Both the position numbers and the translations under genes were made by a program. A stretch of DNA of 64,000 nucleotides from Apostichopus japonicus (lineage: Eukaryota; Echinodermata; Holothuroidea; Aspidochirotida; Stichopodidae): positions 15,705,001 to 15,769,000 of the forward strand of contig NC_092568.1 of the NCBI RefSeq assembly GCF_037975245.1. The letters run 5' to 3'. The notes below the pieces were generated by a model, which had not been told where the DNA came from, made no database searches, and saw only the letters and a program-made list of their open reading frames with translations. Shown here one piece after another: positions 42,201-57,200 of this stretch. Numbering within the stretch: the first letter of the stretch is position 1; each line of letters opens with the position of its first letter.

Positions 42201-45200
42201 AGCTAGTTACACATACCAAACTTAAAAAGAGCAAGGAGTCATGCATCTAAAACAGCTAAGGTTCAGCAACTTACACTTTTAAGTATAGTATACTTTAGCA
42301 CATTTCAGCTGGTTAAATCTGTTGCCTCATCATGAGGTCTGATAAAACACTCAAACAAGAAGTAAAAGCATGACAACTCCATGTAGCAACAGCTTCCACA
42401 TGAGTGAAAATTATGTCACTTCTGGCAGATTTGTAGGTAATATATACTTATGACCCTTAAAGACAACCAGAATGACAACCCCTCCAGTGGTTATAAACGT
42501 AAAAGTTTGTTTTAATGAAAGGAAAATTAAATAAAGATGACCTTGATATCAATGTCAATTGTTCACCAATAATCCATCTTTGGAATACTGGAGGTTAATT
42601 ATTTGCAATGACAACTGAACTGATAACTTTGTGGTCAAAAACACTTTTAAGAGTAAATTTTCACAAGAAAACCCCAGGTGAGGAAATGCTCTTCTAGAAA
42701 TAATTGACTTTTAACTTCCAGTATGTCGAGTAACCAGTGTTCATGGGTTTTTTTTCTGATAAATTTGTTTTTGCCAAACATTTTCTCTATATGCACTAAT
42801 TACATCTGGGGATTTTGACCTAAACTTGCATCAACTGCCAACTTTAGAAGACACCAAAGCTGACAAAAGTGATATATTTAGTACTATAACTAGCCTATGC
42901 ATAGAGGGTGTACATTGCTAAAAGGTAACCAGATCATTTCTAGACACGGTTCAGCGAGAGCGCTAAAATTGTGGGGGGACAGGTAAGGGAGTAAAGCAAA
43001 CTAAATTATACGTCTCAAGTCTGAGGTTATAAAACATGTGGAACAGCAGTTCCACAGACACTCCACGTAATTCTTACAAGCAAATAGCGATCAAGTCTAC
43101 CAGTTGTGTTTCAACCTAAGGATAGTCATTGGTTTACTCGTCTTATCATTCTTTCTACATGTGTAAGAAGCGCTACTTTTTCTTGTAGAATCCCCAAATA
43201 TAATTTAATGATCCTAATTGTGCAAAGAAGATGATGTATGTATGAATCAAGTGTGGTAATGTGAGCTAATCCTGGTTATTTTATATGAAAATCTGGTAAA
43301 ATTGGTATGCAGGCTGAGTGGTTTTTTCTACAGAGGCTGTTTTTATTAGTTATCATCCTCCACTATTATGCATAGATAGTGAAAGGAAAAATATCACTGT
43401 GAACAATATCTGAAGGAAGAAAATCCACTTGAAAATCACGTGTAGACACTTTGAAAGGTAGAATGAGAAGGAAGGGCAATGACTTGGGGGCCAGTCATAG
43501 AGGGAGCGCAGTGATAAAAGGTTACCAGGGCACACTAGGCACGATAGAACGTGGTGCTAAGGTTGTTAGGAGACAGGTAAGCGAGGAGCAAAGTAAATAT
43601 CTAATTGTAGCTCTTCCTCCTTTAAACAGTATTAAATACAAAGCAGTTAGATAGATTGCTAGAAATAGGTTCATTACATGCACATAACATCTTCAAAACA
43701 GGTTTTAGATCAGAGTAAGTTACTTGGACTAACATGGCAATTGTGTATAATTTATTTCCTCCAGCGTTGTTTGCCAAGTTATTGCTATACTCAGTTAGGC
43801 AACAAAGATGCTTAATTGTAAAAGTTGCATTTCTCATGTCATCATGACATCAGCACCCCCATTGTTGGTCAGTTGAAGTTGTACTAAACATTTAATCAAG
43901 CTAATGATTTTTTAAGTCTTTACTTCTTTATTTTCCAATCTTTTCACCAAGTACTAGGATATCACACACACACACTTGCATACTTGACTTAACATTGCTA
44001 AACTTTGCCTTTTTAGGCAGGTAAGCTAAAATGGTGGTGAGATATGGTTCGGCAAAATCAGATTGCATTGATGACCTAGACATCTATTTTACAGCAGTAA
44101 TTCCTACCTTATATCCCACCCTCTGTCCTTAATCCCCTACTTGTTTCCATATTCTCAATACTTTGTGCACCAAGAGCTAGTTGCAAATCTCCATTTTTAT
44201 GACATCAACAACATGTTACACAAATTCAATGTTAACTGATAAAGTTTTTCATCATAAGTATGAAAGCATAGCATTCTGTTTAGAGGTTTGTCATGAAGCT
44301 GCCTTTGGTTTATTCATTTCTTATTGGATGCCCTTCTGAGCTAGGACAATTTTTAAGCAGTTTCACTTGTTAAAATGAGAGATCTGATCCTCTTTAGCTG
44401 AGATAAGCAAGTACCTTCACACGTTTATTGGATTTACTAGCTATTATTTGCAGTTGAGGCGATTGTTTAAATACTATTATTTGCATGGCATGCCTTGGGG
44501 TATGTCTACAGCTGCATGATGTCTTCTTACGCTGGATTACCTTTTAATATCAAAACCCACTTCATTTCTGCAGTGTATAAACTTAACCATTTAATAGCAC
44601 TGAGAGAGTATGATGGCATGCATTTGCCACCGGCACCATATGTTTCTGATGAAATTACAAGTGAGGTTCCACATGGTATGAACAGAATCCAAGCTTTGAG
44701 AGAACCATCCAAATTACATTACTGTCCATGGTGTATTGTATGGTGAAATAATTCCAGTGTGGTATTGCTATGAAGAAATGATGACATATCTGGGAAGACT
44801 AATCACGTATGGCCTTGAAGTAAGTTAGTATGGAAGAAATATGTATGGAAGAAATATGTATGGAAGAAATATGTATGGAAGAAACATGTATGGAAGAAAC
44901 ATGTATGGAAGAAATATGTATGGAAGAAATATGTATGGAAGAAATATGTATGGAAGAAATATGTATGGAAGAAAATTTTAATGCCTTTACTTCACAAATG
45001 TCATTGATAAGTTGCCAAGGAAACAAGAAGTTTCAAACAGTTTTTTCACTGTATTATCATATAGCACACATAAGGAAATTATTATCCAGCTAATATGCAA
45101 AACAAAATCTACTGTAATGACACGACACTAATGGTGTGGTAGCTCACACCACACATACAGTAGACTTGACATCAATAATGCCCAAAAATAATCAGCCTAT

Positions 45201-48200
45201 ATAAACCATTAAACAATTACGATACAAATTTTGTTAGAAAAGTTGTAAAAGTATCCCCAAAACAAAGGCCTTTAACTGAAAATATCTCCAGGGAACTACA
45301 GGCATACCTGTCCTTGGTCAAGTATGACCAGTGATTGATAGTTATGAGAGGTAAATCCCAATCGCTCAAATACTGGGGAAGAAAGATATGAAGCATTTTC
45401 ACACAAGGATCACAGCTAACCCATTGTTGGGCTTCAAGATAAACTTTCTCGGTCCTTGTTCATCCTGGAAAGAAGCAAATTTGAGGTTCTGATCAGGATA
45501 GGATGCCTTGCTCGAGATCAACTTCCCAACTGGTGTGAACAGTCTTCCACTCAGGATGTGAGCCATTGGTCTTAACCGCTGTCATGAGAGATCCGTCAGA
45601 GACTCAACATCACTAATTTTGAAGTCTAAAGTCTTAAGGGGATCAAGCGCTCCTGAAATCACTACACAAAGAGCTATATATTGTTACATCCTGTTTGGTT
45701 CGTGAGCTAATAAAATTAACAATTTTATAATTTACTATAGGCTCGTCATGTTAAACATTCATTTCATTTTTGTCATTTATTCTTCACAAACTCATTGATT
45801 CATCACTGTATTTTTTGCAATATCTTCAACAAATTTTGAACAAATGTAAATTGTATCAAAATGCAACCAATAAGACAGAATTAACCATAACTTTGCAATA
45901 TCTAAACTAAATACACCTTAATATGGATTAATATCGGATTATGTCTGCAAGCTGCTTCAATTAATGTACCACATAGAATAAGGCCCTAACATGTATAGAG
46001 TTCGAACTCCTATTGTTTGCCTGAACAATGCAGTAAGTATTTTACTCTGGATGCTAAAAGCTAAATTTCTGGCAGCATAGTAAGCCTGAATGTTGGCTAT
46101 TTTACTAGCAAGCTGTGGCACATGGAGTTGTATGGTAGCTAAAAGTCTTCCCGATGCCTCACTTCCAGAGCCAGCTGTGTAAAGCATAGTAATACTGTGG
46201 TAGATGAGTGCATTGGACCTAGAAGAACATTCAACTTCCAAAATATTTGAATCTAAGAATGTGCTCTATACTTCTGGTTGCGATATGATTTCCCATTGAA
46301 AGACTTTGTTCATTACACTGATGTGGTAGGCTGACAATTGCAAACCCAAAGAACTAATTGTTTTTCATTTATGACTGACATAACTTACCTGTCTCCCCTT
46401 CAATTATGTACTTTCCGACCTACCTAACCTGCCAAAATTGGTGCTGGTTTAGAACTGTACTTCCACTGACTGTCTTCTGACTGTCGCTTGGTTTACAAAA
46501 TTAAATGCATAATACATTAACTATGTTCACCTGGCAGTTTCTCATCCATAGAAGTCACATGGGCAATTCAGCATACAAAACTCCTTTAGTTAAGTCATTA
46601 TATACACAGTCATGATGCCTCCTAAGTGTCGGCACATTGTTCGATCATTTCTTTCTTAATTTAGGCAGCTTGTTCAGTTTGGTCAATATTTTGTTACTCA
46701 TATTACTCAGGTGCAATTGATCAAACTAACAGAACCTACATTCAAATGACTCATTACTCTCATGGAACAACATTTTGACTTCCAGACGTATTACCACACT
46801 TAAAATCACAATAAGAAATTTTAATTAAAGGAGGTTAGGGCATTGCCAAAAACTCTGAACAAAACCGAGGATAGAAATTGATTCTGTTCAAATTTGAGAA
46901 GTGATTGCATGGGATATTTGATTGGGTTCATGCATGAGCTGTCCAAAATACCCAGCTATCTTGAAATGGAAAAATTGAGAACGTGGGGTAGTCATTATCC
47001 AATCTCTAACACACTAAACATGCATATCCTATATCCTACTTGAGATTGAGTCAATGCATGCTCTCTGGATAAATGGCAACAAAACAAACCCACTTTATTG
47101 CCAGAGTGGTTGTACTACAATGAACACTAACGAAGGAAAGACTACTCACAAATTTCTTCGGGTAAGAAGCATGGAGCTGCTGTGTAACAGCTCCCTGCCC
47201 ATACTAACATTGTAATGTCAGCTGTTGGTCACATTAGTGGTCGTAGTATTATACCCCTGTACACTGTAATCATACTGTTGACAGTTGTGGACAACAAAAT
47301 GCATGATGTTGGCACTTTGGATGGTAGAATGAGAAGGGAGGGCATTGACCAGAGGAGCATGTCATAGAGGGCACACAGTGTTAAAAGGCATTCTAGTAAC
47401 TGTAGAACAAGGTGCTAAGGTTGTGGGGAGACAGGTGAGCGAGTAACAAAGTGAATACTGTAATCATACTGTTGAAAGTTTCTTTCTTGGATAAAGCAAA
47501 ACGGACATCTTTCATATATATTTGACTGCAAACATGCCACTGTTAACATTTTCATGATTTTTTTGTACAGTCATATTTTTACAATGTGTTTGACAAAGTT
47601 TCTGGCCTAAATTGTAGGCTAGCTGGAAAAATGAGCACAGGGACTTATTTGTAACAAACAGCATAGTCTTAATCTTAATAGACTTTATATACATGCATTA
47701 TAGATGTATATACATGCTCATACATTAAGTGTAATTTACGGAAATGCTCAGAGCTCGAAAGAGTGTGCCGAACTTTGACCAATAGCAATAGCTCATATTT
47801 GACACAATAGGAGTGGCTATCACACATGTACAAGAACATTACCTCATCTGCAATGATAGAGTAAAGGAAAAGTAATGAAATCTGTTATTTTAGACCGATC
47901 TTGACATTCTGTTGTCAAACTATCATAATCACAGGCAGTTTTTTGTGGCAATTCCACCAGTAGGTGTTTGAGCAGTGGGATTGCTTGTTACTTTGACGAA
48001 AGTGATGTAGAAGATTTTAGTCAACATCCTATCCTCCTCCTTAACAAGCACCTGTCCAAGCAAAGCGAGTGTGTAGTTTTGAAGACATGTAGACATGGGG
48101 TCCAGAGGCCATATGGTGTACATAATATAGGCAAATTTGAGTGCATATGTAGCGTGGAGACAGGTAAATACTCTCCAAAACATGCGAGGCTGATTAAAAA

Positions 48201-51200
48201 AAGGTGCTAAATTGGTATCTCCCTGAGAACAAAAAATCATGTCGTTTATGGACTCAAATGACACATTTACTGTTTTCATTTTTTTGAGGCACTAATTCAT
48301 TTGGCTTTTAATGGAGTATTCAACTTAATTTGCATAGCTCTTTGAATGTAAATATCAGATTCGATGCAAAAATATAACAAACTTTGGTACCTTGGACTCT
48401 TTTATCGATGTTCACTAAATTTCTGTGAACAGTTTGTCAGTTTTACTTTTGTTAAAGGAGCAGAATGTGTGAATTGCCGAATAATACTGTGAGCTAAAGG
48501 ACATGGCAACAGATAAACCCACAGTACTTGAAGCAACAATGTGAGTTCAAAAGGTTGGTAATCATACCGATAAATCTCAGGATATCCAATATTAAAAAAT
48601 CATATTCTGGAATCACGCCATTGTGTAACAGAGCCGGAGTATCCCTTCTCCACCCAAATTTAAGCAAACAGAAATATATAAAGTTGCAATATGATTTTTC
48701 CAGATGCATCTGAACTTGAGCTCCTTTGATTGATAACCAATTTGAAGTAGGCAACCCTAGTAGAGATAACAATTTTAATCCTCTATGCTCCAGGCTACTC
48801 TTTAGAGGATTCAAAATGCCAAGGTTACTAGAATTCAGACAACTAAGAGATACAAAATCACTTGGAGACCTGAGGCAAAGAGCAAAGACTTCATTTGGGA
48901 GCTACTCTCATTTGAGGGGCACTGCAGATAAACTCCTTTCAAAGCAAGAGATATTGCTAAAGCTTCTGTAGTCATTATTTCAGGGGCTACAAGACGTTCT
49001 TTAAACTTCCTGTGGCCCCTATATTTTCTATTTACTAATGCAAAATGAATTACAATTGAGTAGTTTATCTCAGCCTTGATTTATACCTGATTGTCAAGCA
49101 AACAGGAGTGAGGTGATAAATAATTTCAATTTCTGATATCAATCTGCGGCCAGTCAAATCTTAACTATCTGCATCTATATATGTCATCTTACCATCTTGG
49201 TAACCACAGGTTTGATAGCATTTAGTTCCTTGACAGGAAAGGCCAACCTGTGAAAATTTAATTTGGCTGATGAAAGAGGAACATATTGTAAGCATCCGAG
49301 TGGAAGTGCGTTCAATTCCAATGTATCGTTTTTTCGAGATAACAACATTGATGTTTTGAATATTTTGGACCAGCACTGAACTTGAAGCAAACAGATTTCT
49401 CTTTCGTTTTCTTTTTTAAATTGTAACCACAATTTTCTTCTACGTTCAAAAAGAACTAGAAAGAAACAAACCATTTTACAGTCACAGTGCAACTATCATG
49501 GCATCACACCTGTTGCTTTAAGTTTACTATTGGTACAAACAGCAAAAAATTTCAACTATCAATAGTGTGAAAATGCAACACAGGAATTGCATGCAAATTT
49601 CAACAGGATACTTTATAGCATATGTTCTTATTTCAGTGGTCAAAATTAAAGTTTGCCTGCACTTTAATTTTTAAATCATGTAAAGAAACACTCATTCCCA
49701 TGAAAATCCTGAGCAAGCTTGGCAGATTCTGCAAGGAGACCTTGTGCTAAATCATTCAAAATATTATTTTGAAGTCATTTCTGATTGTGAGGTTAGGAAA
49801 GTAAGAAGGTTGATGACAGAAAGGAAGTGCAATCATAAATATTGTGGAACTCTCAGAACAGTTGTTTGCACAAAATATCATCACAGAAGAAAAGGTGTTC
49901 ATGCATCTTGGACAAACTGTTTCATCTTTCCTACAATATCTAGTCAACCTCGACTAAGATGCTGTTGCTATTAACTGTATCCATTCTGTATCTTGATCGT
50001 CTTCAATGTCTGTCAAATGTTCACTGGAAACCTCACAAGAAAATTGTTCGGAAGATTAATTGTTTGATTATTTTAGAATGGTATGAGATTGTAGAGAAGC
50101 TACACTGAGTTGTTTACCATATAATTATAATAATAATAATAATAATCATAAATAATAATCATAATAATAATTAGTCTTATATAGCGCAGAATCAAACCCA
50201 AAGGTTGCTTAATGCGCTTTACAGATTTGTGAAGCATTTAGAAAATAAGTAAGTTTTAATAGCACATTTAAATTGTACAAGTGAATTCCCACAGATGGAC
50301 TGGCAGCGAATTCCATAAGTGCGGGGCGGAACAGCAGAAACTGCGATCACCAACGGTTCTTGTTTGTGTCACAGGAACAGTAAGTTGATAGAGGTATTTG
50401 GGGGGAGTAGGTCTATCCGTTGTTCGCTCTTGGATAAGGTCGTGAAGATATTTGGGAATTTTATAGTCCATTCAAGCATTAACTAGAAGCCAGTGTAGAT
50501 CGATTATGCGAGTATGCTACATTAACTCTACAAAACTCTGCAGCAATAGCTTAAACCACATCCTCATGTCAACCATGTTTGCCAGCAACCTAAATACCAA
50601 TAAATACAGTATGTTACAACAGTTTTAACAATAGATTTGAGAATGTTATTCATAGAAGTAAACTTTCTTTACCAAATAGTGGACATGAAGAGCTCTCTGC
50701 ATTTACTAAAGATGAATTTGTTAGAACAAATTGCACATTATGTCATGTAGCAAAGGGTAATGATCATCAGGATACATATGTCACCGTATTTGGGTTTACC
50801 GGACACAAATCACCTCATACTTGATATCTGGGTCAATACTTCATGTGCAAGTACTTGTGATCAGAATCAACTGTACAAAAGTGTGTAAATAATCTTTCAT
50901 TATTAAGGAGTCACATTAACACAAGAAAAAACTACTGGACTTACTGCTGTTTTTGCTAAAGATATAATTTATAAAATTCAACAATTAAAAAATTTAGCAA
51001 ACTTCATCATGGAAGCCTTCAACCCTTGTGACCACAGATGCAACAGTCTAAATTGATCAGTGTCAATGTAAAATTGAAAAGTTTTTTTGCAGGAACATTT
51101 CATCCTGAGTAGACCCACAAAAAGCACTCTTAGTGCTAATTGTACTGTAGTTACTGATCATAGAGATTGAAGATAACATAAAGTAACATCATATTATTGT

Positions 51201-54200
51201 TTATGGCATCAATACCTCCACTCGATGTGAATAATTAATCCTGTAATCCTAATATCACTAAGCAATCCTGACCAATAATCAGTTGATATTCAGTCTTTTA
51301 ATGCAAAAATCTCCAAACTTTATTTTACTTGGCAATGTGAAGACCATTAACAAACACTATATTTGTAAACAGACGATGTATGTATATCAAGTACAGTATA
51401 CAACCAATATATGGTCTTCCTAGGAAGGATAATTAAGAGCTTTCTCCTGAACTGATTGTGGCTTCCATTCATGAGATTTTACTGTGGTTGATGATAGCTG
51501 ATGACGTGGTCTTCTGATGATTTTGCAGTACATGAAGGAAACCACTGATGAATTGGACATTGCAGAATCAGCTCAGAATTAGTCGGAGATAAGGTAGGCA
51601 GGGAAAATGTCTTTTGTTTGCTTTGTCAGGAAGCTGAGTTGATGGCCCCAACAGTTCATTAAAACATCTTCGTTGCTAAGTGACAGAAAAGACTTCTGTA
51701 TTGAAATGGATGAGTTCACATGGTTTCATTAATACCTTACTATTTTAAACTCAAAGAGAAAGAGCAACACAGCAGAATATCGTTGATTATCAAAGCTCCT
51801 AAGTACGTGGAATATTCTGGGACTCTGAGATAGGATATATGGGTATTAAATGTACAGTATTTCTACAGAAAATTAGGTCAGTCTGTATCCTAACCCATAT
51901 AGATCTCACAAGATGTAATGTAGGAGTAATAACTACATTAGTCTTAAACAAATAACACTGTGATAATTAGTCACTTCTAAGAATCGATATTGATTTAGAC
52001 AAAAAGACAGGATAAAAACAAAAAAGTGACAGAGCAAGTAGGATGCAGAGAGTAGGTCCAATTAAGTAAGTCTTCATGATTCACACAGGTAAAGTCAAGT
52101 TTACATTTATAGCATAAAATTAAAACTCAATATCATAAAACTTACTGATTTTGTATCCACTACGAAAACGCATGTGTAAACACTTTGAATGGTAGAATGA
52201 GAAGGAAGGGCAACGACCGGAGGAGCCCGTCGCTGAGGGTGCACAGTGTTAAAAGATTACCAGGGCATACTAGACACGGTAGAATGAGGTGCTAAGGTTG
52301 TGAGGAGACAGGTAAGCGATGAACGAAGTAAATTGCAAGTCTCTGTAACCCAAATAATATACTTTACAACAAGTATAGGATATTGCAGTTAATTAATGTG
52401 CTTTGGATCACATTCACTGATATTAGTTTTGAGCTGTATCAACTGTAAATTTCAATATAGATATTAGTTTTGATTTTACTACTAGAGTGAAGGAAGTAAG
52501 GGATGATAGTAAAAGTACAGTATGCTATGATAAGACTACACATGCCATCTTTAATTCTAACCTGAGTTTATTTTACACAACTGGATACCATATTTACACT
52601 AACAGACTATTCCAGTCACAGCCAGTGATGTACTAATAAACACATCACAGAAATCTAAGTTATATTACTGACATGTGCACTGCATCAAGACTTAACAAGA
52701 AACACATGCATTGCTACCACAGTATTTTATTATTTTTATTATTATTATGTACAAGTTCAAGTGTGTCCAAAGTTGCATACTGGCCTCAGATTGCTACAAC
52801 TAAACTGGACAGGAAATTAAACTTTTTTGTAGGTCATTCTTAGATCAGCAGAATATTAGACAAAGGTTAGTCTTATATCTGTGACCACTGAGTTGTAATC
52901 AGAACATGGTCGAATTGTCAACAGACTGTACTTTGATCAAGATCACACAGTACAACAATCAGTTCAGACTCAATAATACCACTGGTTAACTTTTGTTTAC
53001 AAAATACACAAATATCTACATTTAAAGGAATATAAAGGCCAGCTACACTCAGCTTGAATGAAGAAACCTACAGATGCACAAACAAAGCTGTGCTTTTAAA
53101 ATCAAACACTGGATGGTGTTTTAGGTTGAAGATTCAATGGCAGCTATATAATCCAATCAACCTATTTATAATTCTCAATGTTTCTGATTTATATAGGACT
53201 AGATCCAGATATTTCTCACTAAAAGAAATCTTTGGTTGGTCCATAATTCTTGCAGTCCAATTCATAAATTCTTCTTTGTCAGCTACTGTAATTCAACTCA
53301 ATGAAATAATAAGAAAAAGATTAATTTCAAAATTTTCACCCCAAGAGTGAATGCATGATTTCCCATTATGTGTGCCCTGTCACCCTCATTAGGGGTCAAT
53401 TGAAAGTGCTCAATAGTGGTATAAAATGTACCCAAACAACAGAAGTAAATTCTCTGAAAAACATTTTTACACCTAGAATAATTCATCTGTGAAAGCTTTT
53501 ACTGTATCTATGTAAACACTAAATTCTTTTTGGATGCCAGTATTCAAAACTTACAAAAACAAATTTCATTTAAGTTAGAGCATCGTCTCGCTAAGCCAAT
53601 CCCAATTACAGTAGCATAGCCAGAGCAGGAGTCAGAAATCATTTGGGATGAAACAGGGATGGTAAAAAAAAATTGCCTACAAATAAAGTAAAGTATATAC
53701 ATTGGTTAGATTTAAAACTGTAATGTAGTGAAAACGATAGCACCATATCAGTCCCGGACCAAAATAAACTTTCTCAATGGAATTTGTGTAACACAAGATC
53801 AGTTTGAACAGCAGACTCTTCTCTGTTTATACATCGCACTGTCAAGCTCCAACGCGAAGAATGTTCGCATGTAGGCTACTCGTTTACAATCAGACAGTTC
53901 TGCGAAGCCTAAGCTTCTCGGTACTACATTCTGCTCTGACATCGATTCCGCCAAGTTTCATCTTTGGGTGTTCGAAATACTTTTCAAGCTTCCTTTTACT
54001 GTAAAGTTGATCCGTGAAATTTCTTTCAGCGATTTTGAAGAACAGTTTATGATCTGTGGTTTGAGTGTGAGAGGGTATTTTGTACGTATACCAACTGGGC
54101 ATGGTAGGCGGTATACGTTTGCGATATGAACGATATATCATAGGCATCACCTGTGCGTGTACACGTGAGAGTGTATTTGCTGTGGAAATGGGAGTGCTAA

Positions 54201-57200
54201 CTTCAAGTCGCTCATTTTGCCTATTTGCCTGCACTACGTCAATCACCAAATTGATGCGGTACGAACAAACAGTGCTTTTGGTGAGAAACTGGTGAATTAG
54301 AAAACCAGATTTCTAAAAGAAGAAAACGTCAAATGGCGACAATTTTCCCATGGTTAGAAAGAGAAAAATAAGAACTATGAGGACAATGTATCAAAATCTC
54401 CCACTGGTCAGACAATTCCATTAAATACAGTGTATGCATATGTGGTATACACAATCTATACAGTCAAAATTCTTCAACAGTGTTTCAAGGGTATTAAATA
54501 AAGTCATTTTGTATTTAAGTATCCTGCATTCCCACTAATTTCAACAACAGAAAATGTGTGTAAAGGACATGTAAGCTCCTCTCTGTCTATTAAACAACTT
54601 TATCCGGGTTGTTTTTGCATTGCCAAATGTTTGTCGTCCGAAACTGTTTGCTTGCCCTCCATTCCCCTCCCCCCTCATTCCCTCCCCTCCCTTGCCCTCA
54701 CCCTGGAAATTCTGGTGCTACCACTATACATACTTTTCCCTGGTCCTGGGATTTCAGGTACACATAGCACTTGGCTAAACAAATGTCACCAGGTCAAATT
54801 GACTCCGAATAAGTTTTAATTTGATAGCATGCAACTTGTATCAAGGAGATGCCACTTGAAGCAAGCAGCAGCTCCCTATACTATAGTTGCACTTGAGATC
54901 TGAAGAAGCCAATTGGATTAGATCAACAAGGACAAAATAATTACAAGTATATATACAGTACTTAGCAAGAAAGACTAGGTACTATATGTAGCAGTTTTAA
55001 CTTGGAAAACTCAATTTAGCATACATGCACATATGTATGCTTACTATAATCTTCTATATGTGTGCTTATAATGCAGTATACACACCAACTAAAATAGAGG
55101 TATCCAAAGAACATGTATGCTAATTACACACTCATTGTCTCATCTTTAAATAAGTATCAGTTGTAACTGATTTTCATTTCAGTGTGTGCTGACTGTATTT
55201 AAAAGGTCCCTATTTAACTGTGCATACCATTTAGCATTGTCTGTAATTAATATTGCTTTAGTACTGCATGACATCCAAAAATGTGTTTACTAGTAATACA
55301 CACATACTGTACATGGACCTGGTGACTGTTATGTTGTACAGTACATGTTTAAGCCTTTAAGTAAATGATACTACGTATGCAATTTGCTTACAATCCTCAG
55401 TGCATATATATTGTGTACAGATTGTGTTTTCCCTCCCTATTGGGTTGTTAAAAGATAAAGACAGTCAAATTCCCTATCAATTTACTGTCACAATTTCTTT
55501 CTCAAAGCGAACTTAAGTCATGGTTCTCAAGGTATCATGATCAAATTCAGTCCCTTACTTTGTTGATGTTATTTCCTTTTGTACATCAGTGAGGGATATG
55601 AACCTAGTTAGTATTTGTTTTTATCTTTATCCCTTCCTTGTATCTTTATCCCTTCCTTCCTTTCCTCTCAGCTCTCAGATTTATCCTCAACTTGCCAAAC
55701 ATATTCCTCATACTGGGGTAGTCACTGCCATTACTCTAAATGAGCAAACGAGTTGAATGATATTTCTATCAACACTTACACACCTCTTGCAACAAAGACG
55801 TAAAAAAAGACTGTAATCAACAGTGTATGAGAGACAACAAATTAGTCCAATATTGCAATTTATCACTTGATTAATATTCAGGTAGAGCTGTCTACCTGTA
55901 CAGAATTCAGCTCAGCTTACAAGATGGATGATCATTGCTTAGAGTTTCATTGTCAATGCAAATGTAATGTATTCAAATATATCAAGAAAAGGAGGCATGA
56001 AATGCTTCGTCAAGCCATAACTGGGAGGTACAGAATGAATCACAAATGCTGTTTGCTGGTTGATAGGCAACTGATACATACACATACATGTAACTAATAG
56101 CATGACATCAGATGCACTCACATAAATTACAAACAATTTGAATTCTAGTTACTGTATATCACATATTAATGGGACTCCTACAACAAAAGATGCAAAACCT
56201 TTCTTTATCTAATATTAAAGAGGGAAACTGACAGTATTCTTTTCTCTTTTCTACAGATATATTATGTCAGTATTATCAATTTTACAATATTTAAATCTGA
56301 TAAGCATGCCTTACATGCTATCCTCCAAAAGCAACCTCCATACATCACTCAGGAACAAGCTGTTTCCTACCAAGATGGAAGTAAAAAATCCTTAAAAGGC
56401 ATAGCTGGTGGTTTTTCCCATCCTCTAATCCGTTCAAATTTATGTTACATTGAATATTTACACTTCCCTTTCCATTGAAGTATGGCAAATTTGTATTATT
56501 TCCCTTTGAGACTCGGTAAAACTTGATCAAACCTAGTACATTTGGACAAGGAATTTGCTCTTTTTGAAAAATTCCTAAGCGCCCACGTGACTGCAGGTCA
56601 CCCTGTGACAAACATGTACGAAGTCGGTTGAGGAAAAATTTCGATCAAGCTACTCACTTCAGCACTAACACTACGCCGATATGACACTCTGTCATACTGT
56701 TAAAATCAAAATGCTTTTGTAGTAGGAGGTTGCAAAAACTGAAACCCAAATTTAAGTTACTTTTCATTTCCCAGTCATCAAACTGACGATAAACGTTGCA
56801 GGTTTTGGATTAATTTTGTAAGGAGCACCCTCAAAGACTTTCTCCCTCCCGGGCTTTCCCACCATCTGTAAGCTTATATGTTCAATCCACCTCGACACAA
56901 ACATGTATTATAGGCAGTATTGTCTACGCAGAGGCATATATATGCCTAACTCATTAGCCACAATTGCCCTGTCATTCTAATGTGCATACTCAATTGTTTA
57001 TCTGCAGCCATGATATACCCCATAGATGCAGGAACAAATGAACTTTTGAAACTCTTATATGGAATATGGAACCTATCAAGCGCCTTTTTTTACTGTGGTG
57101 TTCCCTTTGCTTGAGTATAGATCGGCTTTTGTGGCTTTCTAAAAGTCTTGCATTATGGCAGCGAGACTGATACATATCCAAAGCTTTATATTTCGTGGAT

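Noticed and set aside
41807-42250. 147-codon plus-strand open frame, the longest non-repeat frame on that strand
   Set aside because: No ATG at its start, no recognisable domain, AT-driven composition, and it runs opposite to RyR inside intron 1. Its length is within rough chance expectation for the window.
44830-45093. Open frame beginning with repeated MEEIC pentapeptides
   Set aside because: Generated by a 15-bp satellite; the opposite strand is open too, and no downstream coding features follow.
45420-45660. A GC-richer patch with a short protein-like minus-strand frame ([14 protein letters not shown]...)
   Set aside because: Only about 35 codons before a stop, no family I can name, no splice context; may be an old repeat but cannot be supported.
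48494-48971. Overlapping open frames on both strands near 48.5-49.0 kb
   Set aside because: No recognisable domain, no splice signals in phase with RyR exons 1 and 2, and both strands are open, which fits chance in AT-rich DNA.
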